64,000 nt of DNA from an uncultured Flavobacteriales bacterium (GCA_943787535.1 CALSMU010000021.1:1-64000), one strand, 5' to 3'. Counted from the first letter of the stretch, positions 1 to 8,926 are shown. Notes: a model not told the origin generated them from the sequence alone. Program-made: numbers and translations.

Positions 1-1965
1 TCCATTGCTAAGCCAGTTTTTAGTATAATAGGCTATACTGTTAAATCCGGGAAGCTGGTCCATCTGATCTACGGACAACACATTTACACCATCTGTTCCA
101 ATAGTTCCTTTGGCTGCACCATCAAAATCATTTCCTGAAATATCTTCAACAATTGTTAGGTCATCTCCGCAAAGCTTATTCATGGAGTAATAAGCCATTA
201 AGTTTTGTATTTTAGGATGAGTAGATGCAACCGTTTCAGTCATCAGTTGATTAATGTCCGAAGAAACCAACACATCATTCCAAATAGTAACTTCCGTCAT
301 TTCTCCTTCAAAGAAATTACTCTTGTCTAAGCCACTGTCAAATTCTTGCCCTAAAGAAATTAAATTGGTACTAGAGATTGTTTGGGAATTGTTGTAAGTA
401 AGCTCTAATGATCCATCTATATAAAGTTTTGTTTCACCTGTAGCTTCATTATACGTATAGCCCACATGATGCCACAATCCATCTGTAACAATAGTTGTTC
501 CCCAATGAGAAGTAGCTCCATCGTAAATACCTAATGTTTCACTTGTACTTATTTGCAAGTTACACACATTGCCACCTGTAGATGTGTTAATCCCAGCTAA
601 AACCTGGGATTCACTAGAAACTGTGGTAGATTGTCTCATCCACATAAACACGGAACGATTTACTCCAGCTAATGTATCGCTTAGCGCATTTAGTTCTATC
701 CAAGTCTCATCTGATTTGTCGAAGGTTGCATACGAAACATAATCAGTAGAGGCGTGGTAAGTCAAATCCGTAGGTGAACAAATATCAGTGTCATCAATAA
801 TATTCTCTGTGTAAGTAACATTTCCATTGCAATTTCCCGGTGGAGATATATCCGTTCTTTTAAAACCAAAAACGTAGCGTTGATTAGAAGACTCGGCGAA
901 ACAAGTAGGGTGTGTGGGAGAAAATTCTGTCAAGGTCCAAATAGTGTCATTATCAGGAGATAAATGAATGTCCTCAATACCAGGAGGAAATGTGAATTTA
1001 GCATAATTATCTCCCATACTTATCGATTGATCTTGCACTGTATTTATACCAAAATCATAATTAAAAGTGAATAGAACACTATTGTTTACAGCACCGTAAC
1101 TAGTGGAGACCCATATATCTTTCTTATTGGAGTTGTGTAAGTTGTTCGCCGAGCCAAGCCCTTGCATATTACCAAACAAACCATCATAATAGGGTGTATT
1201 CGTATTAACCATTCCTACATTGTACCATAGCAAACGATTGAATTCAGGAGAAGGACAATTGATTGGTCCACAATTCTGAAAGCTTCCTAGTACCATTTTC
1301 TCATCGTCCCAATCATAAGATACAAACGACGGATTGATTGGCATACTGTCTATTGTATTTGGTGTTCTTGCTAAGATATATCCATAATTATAAAAAGTAG
1401 GCTGAAAAGCTGTTGGTACTTGCTTTATTTGATCTAGCGGAAAAGCATACATCGCATCTATCGTGCTTCTTGAGTCGGGAACATATAGTGTGTCATTAAT
1501 AATAACCAGTCCTCCTGCATGCATATCATAAAAAGTATCATAGTTTTCATCGACCAATAATACATGACGATAAGCAATGTTATCCATATCTGTAATGTCT
1601 ACAAAAGAGACCCTTGAACCCCTATTCCTATAATCCGCATTCTGCCCATTACATGGAAAAGGATAATTGTAATTCCGACCATACCAAGAAACTACGGAGA
1701 ACTCTTTGCAACCAGCATTTACACCCGTAATTCCTTGTGGGCGCCATTTGACCGTAGTAGCATCACCGCTATTCCATTTATACCCAACGACTGCAGGCGA
1801 TACTGTAGCTAAATTAGCTACCGAAAGCTTTGTTGCCACCCTGTTCAAGTCCAAATCACAAAGCGGCACAATTGCAAAGGTGTCTGCTGCATGCTGACTA
1901 AAAGACTTACTTATACCGAATGTTAGTAAAATTATAAAGGCGAATCCAATTCTTGTTTTTTTCAT
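1..1965 (-). CDS. Secreted protein with a LamG/concanavalin-like domain; 3' end beyond the window (partial)
   Basis: Open minus-strand frame from ATG at 1965 (MKKTRIGFAFIILLTFGISKSFSQ..., signal peptide) running off the left edge; LamG-like stretch (..RSVFMWMRQSTTVSSESQVLAGINTSTGG..LWHHVGYTYNEATGETKLYIDGSLE..). Missing from the ORF track because no stop lies in the window. Confidence 0.8.
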   Translation of the reverse strand, partial: MKKTRIGFAFIILLTFGISKSFSQHAADTFAIVPLCDLDLNRVATKLSVANLATVSPAVVGYKWNSGDATTVKWRPQGITGVNAGCKEFSVVSWYGRNYNYPFPCNGQNADYRNRGSRVSFVDITDMDNIAYRHVLLVDENYDTFYDMHAGGLVIINDTLYVPDSRSTIDAMYAFPLDQIKQVPTAFQPTFYNYGYILARTPNTIDSMPINPSFVSYDWDDEKMVLGSFQNCGPINCPSPEFNRLLWYNVGMVNTNTPYYDGLFGNMQGLGSANNLHNSNKKDIWVSTSYGAVNNSVLFTFNYDFGINTVQDQSISMGDNYAKFTFPPGIEDIHLSPDNDTIWTLTEFSPTHPTCFAESSNQRYVFGFKRTDISPPGNCNGNVTYTENIIDDTDICSPTDLTYHASTDYVSYATFDKSDETWIELNALSDTLAGVNRSVFMWMRQSTTVSSESQVLAGINTSTGGNVCNLQISTSETLGIYDGATSHWGTTIVTDGLWHHVGYTYNEATGETKLYIDGSLELTYNNSQTISSTNLISLGQEFDSGLDKSNFFEGEMTEVTIWNDVLVSSDINQLMTETVASTHPKIQNLMAYYSMNKLCGDDLTIVEDISGNDFDGAAKGTIGTDGVNVLSVDQMDQLPGFNSIAYYTKNWLSNG

Positions 1966-2060
1966 ATTTGTAATATAATAAAGTGAATTTAGCAACACTG
2001 AAGGGTTCCCAAGATCCACAAAAGTCTCAAAATAACACCTGCTCTTGGCCTAAATAGTTT

Positions 2061-2204
2061 CTAGTGGATGTTACTCAAAACTATATAAAATGTTAGTAAT
2101 AAACAATTAAGGAACCAAACTTCATCCTCAACCAACCCCAAAACCTTCTCACGAGCACTCACATCCAGCTCCCCATCATCATCCAAAACGGAAACAAATC
2201 CCAT
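2061..2204 (-). pseudogene. Short ORF, possible gene remnant (MGFVSVLDDDGELDVSAREKVLGLVEDEVWF...)
   Basis: 47-codon minus-strand ORF, locally more GC-rich than its surroundings; no family recognised. Confidence 0.25.
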
Positions 2205-2239
2205 TTACACTGGTGTTTAGCTTTTATTGTAACCCGTTT

Positions 2240-2812
2240 TTACTTTTTATTATTTAACATTTCATCTGTAAAATGAATTTTTGATTTCTCTTTTGAGAAT
2301 TTTTCATTGTTATAATCAGATGATCTGCCCTTAGGTATTGAAAGGCTTTTCCAATCGTTTCCTTTTATCATTCTTCCAACAAAAACGATTTGACCTATAT
2401 GGTAGGAATAATGAGATAATTGCCTGTTGATTGCCTCAATAATAGTATGTCCTTGATTCCTTATGTAAATTATTGTTTCAAAATTCTCCTTATTTATTGA
2501 GTTTAAAGCTTCAAAAAGACATTGCCAGCCTTTTTCCCATTTATTAATTAATTCTTTTTTTGATTTTATGACATCATCTTCAAATTCCAAATCTCTAGAA
2601 CGCCATTCTTTCTCTCCATCGGAAACTAGAAAATCGGTCCACCTGGACATCATATTCCCCCAAAGGTGATTTACCATAATGGCAATAGAATTACTTTCAG
2701 AATTATATTGCCAAAGCAATTCATTATCATTTAATTGGTCAATAGTTTTATCTCCCAACATTTTATAATATTGAAATTGTTTTTTTAAACTTTCTAGATA
2801 TTCTTTATCCAT
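2240..2812 (-). CDS. DUF1572/DinB-like protein
   Basis: Translation ..LWGNMMSRWTDFLVSDGEKEWR...INRQLSHYSYHIGQIVFVGRMI typical of the DinB-superfamily DUF1572 group. Confidence 0.75.
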   Translation of the reverse strand: MDKEYLESLKKQFQYYKMLGDKTIDQLNDNELLWQYNSESNSIAIMVNHLWGNMMSRWTDFLVSDGEKEWRSRDLEFEDDVIKSKKELINKWEKGWQCLFEALNSINKENFETIIYIRNQGHTIIEAINRQLSHYSYHIGQIVFVGRMIKGNDWKSLSIPKGRSSDYNNEKFSKEKSKIHFTDEMLNNKK

Positions 2813-2829
2813 AATTCTAATGGGCTACC

Positions 2830-2897
2830 GTTCCAACTAAAATAAGTAAAAACGGTGTGGTTGGCAGGTTTATTTATTTTAGCCGTTGTAGGTGCTG
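2830..2897. repeat. Intergenic hairpin element, copy A (conserved loop AAACGGTGTGGTTGGCA)
   Basis: Inverted arms CTAAAATAAGTAAA / TTTATTTATTTTAG (13/14 complementary) around a loop shared with 3402-3478. Confidence 0.65.
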
Positions 2898-2899
2898 GC

Positions 2900-3376
2900 T
2901 TATTTTTCTTTTATCGGAATCCAAATCTCTTCCTCAGAATTTGGATCATTGTTCTTATATTTTGTTCCCAAGACTTCAAAATAGAGTCTGTTATCAACTA
3001 GATATTCTGAACTAGGTAACCATTCTGAGAAAATGCACTGAAATATCGAATTATCAGAACTTAAACCCTTGTAATCAAAGACTGCATAAAGTCCACCTTT
3101 CAGGATAAATGATTTCATCCCATTCGGAATCTTCTCGAAACTTTTAACCTCTACTGTTGCCCATTTTTCAAATTCATTGTTAGGTCTAAATTGTTTGTAG
3201 TAAAGCGGAGGGTAGATTTGCAAAGAGATTTTATCTTTTGTTGTCTTGTTCTGAATTTCTTTAATTCGTGGTGCAAATTGACCCCAAAGTTGTCCTGTTT
3301 TATTGTCAATCAAACTCATCATTATATTTTGACCTATTAACTTCTTCTCTTTTAGTTCTTCAATTCTAGGATTCAT
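2900..3376 (-). CDS. GyrI-like / AraC effector-binding domain protein
   Basis: 158 aa; ..GQLWGQFAPRIKEIQNK..ISLQIYPPLYYKQFRPNNEFEKWATVEV..GGLYAVFDYKG..FSEWLPSSEYLVDNRLYFEVLG.. matches the effector-binding fold pattern. Confidence 0.7.
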   Translation of the reverse strand: MNPRIEELKEKKLIGQNIMMSLIDNKTGQLWGQFAPRIKEIQNKTTKDKISLQIYPPLYYKQFRPNNEFEKWATVEVKSFEKIPNGMKSFILKGGLYAVFDYKGLSSDNSIFQCIFSEWLPSSEYLVDNRLYFEVLGTKYKNNDPNSEEEIWIPIKEK

Positions 3377-3401
3377 TTGTCTGTTTCGGTTTTCTGCTTT
3401 T

Positions 3402-3478
3402 ACCTAACGTTGCGGCTAACGTAAGCAGAAACGGTTTGGTAGGCAAAAGCTGTTTATTTTAGCTTTGTTATATAACGT
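3402..3478. repeat. Intergenic hairpin element, copy B (conserved loop AAACGGTTTGGTAGGCA)
   Basis: taacgttgcggctaacgtaagcag - aaacggtttggtaggcaaaag - ctgtttattttagctttgttatataacgtt: imperfect inverted arms around the same loop as copy A. Confidence 0.65.
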
Positions 3479-3487
3479 TTCTTTTGC

Positions 3488-3970
3488 CTAAAAATTCGGA
3501 ATAGGTATATCTAAAGGAGGACTAAATAAGAAGGTAATCTGGGTATTTGATAATTCAATCTCCACGGTTGTTTTTAATCCTTCATTATTTTTTGCTGAAA
3601 CATAAATAAAAGAAGCTTCAGTAGTCATCTGATATGATTCAGGCAGTATTAATTTGTCTTTCAATTGTTTGAAAAATTCTTTCGCCTCTTTTTCTGTGTT
3701 AAAACTGTAATTATTCATTGAGGAATAACCTGCAGTCTCTATAAAATTTCGTGTAACATTTGTAAGTGGGATTTTTGCAGTAGGTAATCCGTTCTCTTTA
3801 TCCCTTTTAATTAGGTCAATGTTTCCTTCATGAAACTTCTCTGCTGCAGATAGATTCTCTACAAATGTTTTATTGAATTTCTTCCAGTTCTTTTTAGAAA
3901 ACTCTTCGGTTTGTGCTGACAGAGTACTTACTAGTGTAATAATCAATGTGATTAAAAATATTTTTTTCAT
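3488..3970 (-). CDS. Small secreted hypothetical protein
   Basis: 160 aa with signal peptide MKKIFLITLIITLVSTLSAQ. Confidence 0.6.
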   Translation of the reverse strand: MKKIFLITLIITLVSTLSAQTEEFSKKNWKKFNKTFVENLSAAEKFHEGNIDLIKRDKENGLPTAKIPLTNVTRNFIETAGYSSMNNYSFNTEKEAKEFFKQLKDKLILPESYQMTTEASFIYVSAKNNEGLKTTVEIELSNTQITFLFSPPLDIPIPNF

Positions 3971-4149
3971 AAACGGTTTTATGTTTTACAACGTGCGTGT
4001 ATACACAGGACTGTATATAACAACCTTATGGTTTATACTACTTTCGTGACTCGTAAAATTAAGTTTTTTTATCAAAAAATTCATCCAAAGGGATTGATAA
4101 ATTTGCAAAATCAGCTGAGGATACATGCTTATAAATCATTGAAAGCAGA

Positions 4150-4308
4150 ATGTTTTATAGAAATACGTTATCATTCATAGACATTGTAAAACGTTATCTA
4201 AATAATTGTGAATCCTACGAAGAATACGCTAAATTTATCGAGTTAATTGCAGAAGGTAAATCTAGCCAACGTATTGGTTTTGAGGATCCATTTGATTTCC
4301 CATTTTGA
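4150..4308 (+). pseudogene. Short ORF, possible C-terminal gene remnant (MFYRNTLSFIDIVKRYLNNCESYEEYAKFIELIAEGKSSQRIGFEDPFDFPF)
   Basis: 52-aa ORF with protein-like composition in a region otherwise lacking genes; not in the supplied ORF track. Confidence 0.3.
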
Positions 4309-4397
4309 AAATTGAAATACACCAAAACTCTCCAATTGATAGCTAAAATTAGATAAGACCTTGGCTGTTAATGTACTTTTTTAAAGCATTAATTCCA

Positions 4398-7070
4398 TCA
4401 ATATGGGCTAACATCTAATGTATTGGAAATATCAAAGTTTTTACAAAGCATATTCCCAGCTTCTATCTGAAGCTGGACACTATTGTTTACATTATATCCA
4501 TAATTATGCGATGCAAAATCTGTAACACCATTAATAACGTTCCACATAGATATTCCAGATTTAGCATTTCTTTTTTTAGCTACGCTAATTTTTTCAATAT
4601 CAACTCCTAAATTAAGGTAGTCTCTAAAGGTCTGTTTATGATTAATGAATTCTTCTACTTCATGATTTGTAATTTCAGAATGATCGGTAAGAAGCTTTAT
4701 AGCCTTAGTAAGTTCGTCTGATTGTTTCCTTTGAACTTTTATTAATTTGTTACTCCTTAAGATATAGGCAAAAACGAATGTAATGATGCCCAATATGGAT
4801 GTATATAATAAATATGCCCAAGAAGTTCGATACCAAGGAGGGAGTATCTCAATTTTGAAAGATGATATTGAAGATTCTATTTCGTTAACGTTTTTTGCCT
4901 TCAACTTAAATTCATAAACTCCTACATTTAAATTTAATTCTTTAAATGTTTTATTGCTCCAGTCTGACCAAACGGAATCCATGCCTTCAATAAAGTAGCT
5001 ATACTAGTTACCTTCTTCATTAATAAAGGAGTTACAGCTATATTCAACTAATAATGAATTGTTTCCCACGTATGGCAAGGAGTAACTGTTGTTTGGACTG
5101 ATTTTATATCCATTGTATATTGTATTACCGTTAACAATAATTTTTCTAAAAATTGACTCAATTTTTAATTCTTCATCATCTTTAGATTTTCCATCGTATC
5201 TTATTACTCCTTCGAGGCCTCCCAACCAGCTAATTCCGTTTTCTTCATGGAACATTGTGTGAATAATTTCATCAGTATACCCCAAAAAGGAAGAATTGTT
5301 CCAAATGTATTTTCCATTTTTGATTGATGAGAATCCATATTGAAACCTACCTTCATCATCAAAAAGAATCATCCAAATATTTCCGAATTTATCTTTATTA
5401 ATTCGATGAACACCAAGATTCTCTTTTGTGAAATTAATGCCAAATTCATTGTAAGGAGAGAATTTTTCATTCTTCAATAGGAATATTCCATTATCATGAC
5501 CTGTGAACAATTTTCCATCATGAAAAAATAGGTAATTGCTCCCTTTGGGTAGACCTTGTTCCTGTCCATAGTATTTAAATTTAGGTATAGAATCATTGAA
5601 CATATTTACATGTCCTTTTAAAATACCAGAGCTATCACCTTTAAAGGTTCCAATCCAAATATTTCCTTTTAAGTCAATTTGAGCGTTGAAAAGTTCCATT
5701 TTGGTAAAACCTTTTATGGATTTTATTTTACTGAAAGCACCATTTTCATATTTAAGTTTAGATATTCCATTCCAATGTATAACAATAATTTCTGATGAAT
5801 CTAAAGGTGATTGAATGCATTGGTAAGGGCCACCTTTTTCGATAGAGTATAAATTTTCATTTTCATCATAAACATATAACTCATTAAGTTGAGAAATAAA
5901 TAAAAATGATTCATTGTTAATATTGATGACATCTAATCCATAAAAATCAGTTTTACTATGGATTTTGGATATACCAAGTATATCTAATTTATACAGACCA
6001 TGTGATGTAGCGAAAATATGAGCATTTTGAAATTTTTGAATATCTTCAACTCCTCCTTTTAATCCTATGTTCCTATCATATTTTATAATTCCAGAGTTGA
6101 TGGCTACTTTTGATATACCACGGTTGGTTCCTAGCCATAAGTTCCCTTCATTATCTTGAAATTGACATTTTATTGTTTTGTCAGTAATTGTTTTCTCGTC
6201 TATAACATGTTTGATATTTAAAGCAGAATCAAATAATAAAACTCCTTCTTTAAAAGTTCCAATAGATAGCATTCCATTTACAATTTTTGAGCTATGTATA
6301 AGTGGAATGTTAGCTAAAAAAACAGGGGGTTTCTTCATAGATACCCATTCGAAAATTCCATTTTCTGATAATATCAATGTTTTCCCCGCAAAAGTTATGA
6401 TATTGTTTATGTAATTTTTATCAAATTGCTTGTCAAGTTGAACTTTTTCTAGACTATTATTTACTATTTTATAAAGACCCAGTTCGTCTTTGTAGACATA
6501 AACCTCATTTTCAAATAAGAAGATGTTATGACGATAGTAAAATTTACTACGATTATCTAGTTGTATTCTATTCAACAATTTAGAGGAATCTAAAATTAAA
6601 ATTTCGGAACTAGTTTGTAATGTTATATTATCCTTGCAAACAATAATAGAGTAGACCACACCAATGGAATCAATATTGTATTTATCCAATAACGATTGGT
6701 ACTCAAGAAGTCCATATTTATTTGGCGTTAATACGCCAAATTGATTTCTTCCTCCTGCAGTTCCTCCAACATATATTTGAGAGTTATTTCCCTTTGCAAG
6801 GCAGGCGGTAGATTGATTTTTCTCACCTATTTTAATTGTTCTCCATGAAGAACCATCGTATTCAAGAACACCAGCATAATTTGCAAAATACATCATTCCT
6901 CTATCATCTTGAAGAATGTCATGAATTTGTGGATTACCACCATATTCTTTCTTCAAATAATTTCTATGAGAAAAAAAACCTAATGCAGAAGGAGTTATTG
7001 TTTTTGTCTGTCCGAAGGAAGTTGACAAGAAATAAAGGAATAAACCAAAGAAACAAATTATATTTTTCAT
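4398..7070 (-). pseudogene. Two-component-regulator-type propeller sensor (Reg_prop + Y_Y_Y + TM) interrupted by an in-frame TAG; unusual C-terminus
   Basis: ORFs 5004..7070 and 4398..4982 are in the same frame; between them reads ..FINEEGN-TAG-YSYFIEGMDSVWSDWSN.., a continuous Y_Y_Y domain apart from the stop. Repeated propeller motifs (DDRGMMYFANYAGVLEYDGSSW, DNEGNLWLGTNRGISK). Confidence 0.8.
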
Positions 7071-7159
7071 GAATAATTAATTATTATTTCAGCAAATTAA
7101 TCAGATTGCCTCAAGCTCTTAATTTAATTAAATATACATAGTATTTATAACAATGCAAC

Positions 7160-7191
7160 TTGGGCCAGAAGTTTCAGCTGGATAGAGTACC
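7160..7191 (+). pseudogene. Degenerate tRNA-Arg 5' half
   Basis: tgggccagaagtttcagctggatagagtacc resembles the 5' half of the intact tRNA-Arg (tgggccagtagctcagctggatagagcacc), on the opposite strand. Confidence 0.65.
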
Positions 7192-7297
7192 AACAAACAA
7201 CTTAAAACCTACCATGCTACCTTACCATAGCTTTCTCATCAGAAACTTCCAAGCATAAAAAAAGTCTTAAACTCTAATGAGAATAAGACTTTTAAAT

Positions 7298-7314
7298 GTG
7301 AGCCAGAAAGGATT
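7298..7314 (-). repeat. 17-bp direct repeat of the tRNA-Arg 3' end
   Basis: gtgagccagaaaggatt is identical at 7298..7314 and 7483..7499, same orientation. Confidence 0.85.
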
Positions 7315-7372
7315 ACTCCGCTTTGCTTATTGATCCATGCTATTGTTAGTTTTTTACACGAGTATAAATGCC

Positions 7373-7392
7373 AATTCTGATAAATCAGAATT
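7373..7392. repeat. Perfect 9-bp-stem inverted repeat AATTCTGAT-AA-ATCAGAATT
   Basis: Read directly. Confidence 0.7.
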
Positions 7393-7449
7393 CCGATCTT
7401 TTTTGTTTCCCATCTCCCTCAAACTTCGTTTGGAGTCGCCGTAAATCAA

Positions 7450-7480
7450 AAAAGACCGACACTTTCGTGTTGGTCTTTTT
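7450..7480 (-). terminator. Rho-independent terminator downstream of tRNA-Arg
   Basis: aagaccgacac-tttc-gtgttggtctt hairpin flanked by A/T runs. Confidence 0.75.
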
Positions 7481-7483
7481 ACG

Positions 7484-7557
7484 TGAGCCAGAAAGGATTC
7501 GAACCTTTGACCGCCTCCTTAGAAGGGAGGTGCTCTATCCAGCTGAGCTACTGGCCC
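7484..7557 (-). tRNA. tRNA-Arg (TCT)
   Basis: Reverse complement gggccagtagctcagctggatagagcacctcccttctaaggaggcggtcaaaggttcgaatcctttctggctca folds as a cloverleaf; anticodon loop cTTCTaa gives TCT. Confidence 0.95.
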
Positions 7558-7641
7558 AATTTAAAGGATGTTCCTTTGTTTGGGTGTGCAAAAATAAAAA
7601 AAACTTATTAATAAAAATGAAAATAATACTTTTCTTTATTT

Positions 7642-8907
7642 TTAATCAAAATCAATTGTATCATTATTTATAATTCCCAGAACTTTACCTGTAAATTCAG
7701 TTCCTATAAAAGGCGTATTTGCACTTTTAGATACTAACATTTCTTTCGTTAAGGTCCATTTTTTTGTTGGATTGAAAAGTGTAATGTTTGCTGAAAATTC
7801 TTTTTCTATAACGGGAACATCTAATTGTAAAATAGTTCTTGGATTAATGGCCATTTTTTGAATGATGCCTTCTATTCCAATGTGCTCTATCAAATGTGTG
7901 CAAGCAATCGGAAATGCGGTTTGTAAACCGATGATTCCAAATTCTGCTAAGTCAAATTCTTTCTGTTTGCATTCAATATCTTGTGGAGTGTGATCGGATA
8001 CTATTACATCTATAGTACCATCTTTTAGCCCCTCGATAAGCGCTTCTGTGTCTATGTCTTCTCTTAGCGGAGGCAATGTCTTATAGTTTGAGTCAAAATC
8101 TACAAGTGCAGTGTCTGTTAAAGCAATTTGATGTGCCGCAATTTCAGAAGTAACATTTATTCCTTCATTCTTTGCTTCTTGAATCATTGTTACAGAATTG
8201 GCAGTAGAAATAGTAGAGAAATGAATTTTAGATTCGTTGTATGAAGTGAGAAACAAATCTCTTGAAATTTGCAGTTCTTCTGATAGGGTAGGAATACTCT
8301 CAAGCCCCAAAGAGGTGCTTACTTCACCTTCGTGCATTTGTCCTTCGTTCGAAAGACTCTCGTCGTTGGCAAAACTAATTACCAGTCCATCAAAGTTTTT
8401 TGAGTAAAGAAGAGCTCTAGACATTAGTCCAGAGCTTTCAATTGCTTTTTTGTTATCTGAAAATGCAACAGCGCCTGCCTGCTTCATGTCATACATTTCG
8501 GATAATTCTTTCCCTTCTAAATTGTGACTTAAAGCTCCGATGGAAAACACATCTACAATATGACTTTGCGTTCTTGACTTTACAAATTCAATGTCTGTTT
8601 TTGAAGAGCGAGTAGGATTTGTATTTGGCATAATTGCTACCGAAGTAAACCCTCCTTTTGCAGCAGCATTGGCTCCTGAGATTAAATCCTCTTTGTATTC
8701 CATTCCTGGTTCGCAAAATTCTGCATGCATATCCATCAAGCCAGGCGAGATATGTAAATTTTTTTCTTGAATAACCCTGTCTGCAATATCGGATAAGTTT
8801 TTTCCGATATTTTTGATGATTCCTTCTTCAATGTAAACATCAACGGTTTTTCCATTAAATGAAGAATTTGGATCGATGACTTTTGCCGCTTTAATTAAAA
8901 TTTTCAT
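7642..8907 (-). CDS. pyrC: Dihydroorotase-family protein, apparently lacking the catalytic HxH
   Basis: Amidohydrolase fold (..HISPGLMDMHAEFCEPGMEYKEDLISGANAAAKGGFTSVAIMPNTNP..VSDHTPQDIECKQKEFDLAEFGIIGLQT..); MHAEF replaces the canonical DxHVH. Confidence 0.9.
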   Translation of the reverse strand: MKILIKAAKVIDPNSSFNGKTVDVYIEEGIIKNIGKNLSDIADRVIQEKNLHISPGLMDMHAEFCEPGMEYKEDLISGANAAAKGGFTSVAIMPNTNPTRSSKTDIEFVKSRTQSHIVDVFSIGALSHNLEGKELSEMYDMKQAGAVAFSDNKKAIESSGLMSRALLYSKNFDGLVISFANDESLSNEGQMHEGEVSTSLGLESIPTLSEELQISRDLFLTSYNESKIHFSTISTANSVTMIQEAKNEGINVTSEIAAHQIALTDTALVDFDSNYKTLPPLREDIDTEALIEGLKDGTIDVIVSDHTPQDIECKQKEFDLAEFGIIGLQTAFPIACTHLIEHIGIEGIIQKMAINPRTILQLDVPVIEKEFSANITLFNPTKKWTLTKEMLVSKSANTPFIGTEFTGKVLGIINNDTIDFD

Positions 8908-8926
8908 TTCCTTTTAATTTTAAATA

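Noticed and set aside
1706-1897. Plus-strand 63-aa ORF
   Set aside because: Antisense to the N-terminus of the LamG secreted protein, which has a clear signal peptide.
3402-3478. Canonical class 1-type attC site
   Set aside because: A RYYYAAC-like ACCTAAC is present at the left edge, but no proper GTTRRRY partner is seen at the right edge, and no integrase is in the window; kept only as attC-like.
4993-5003. TAG recoding (pyrrolysine or reassigned amber) as explanation for the split sensor
   Set aside because: TAG is used as an ordinary stop elsewhere in the window (e.g. 12925-12927 and the 25214 gene) and no Pyl genes are seen; simple nonsense or sequence error is more likely.
7368-7673. 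Plus-strand 101-aa ORF in the track
   Set aside because: Runs antisense through tRNA-Arg and its terminator; not a plausible protein.
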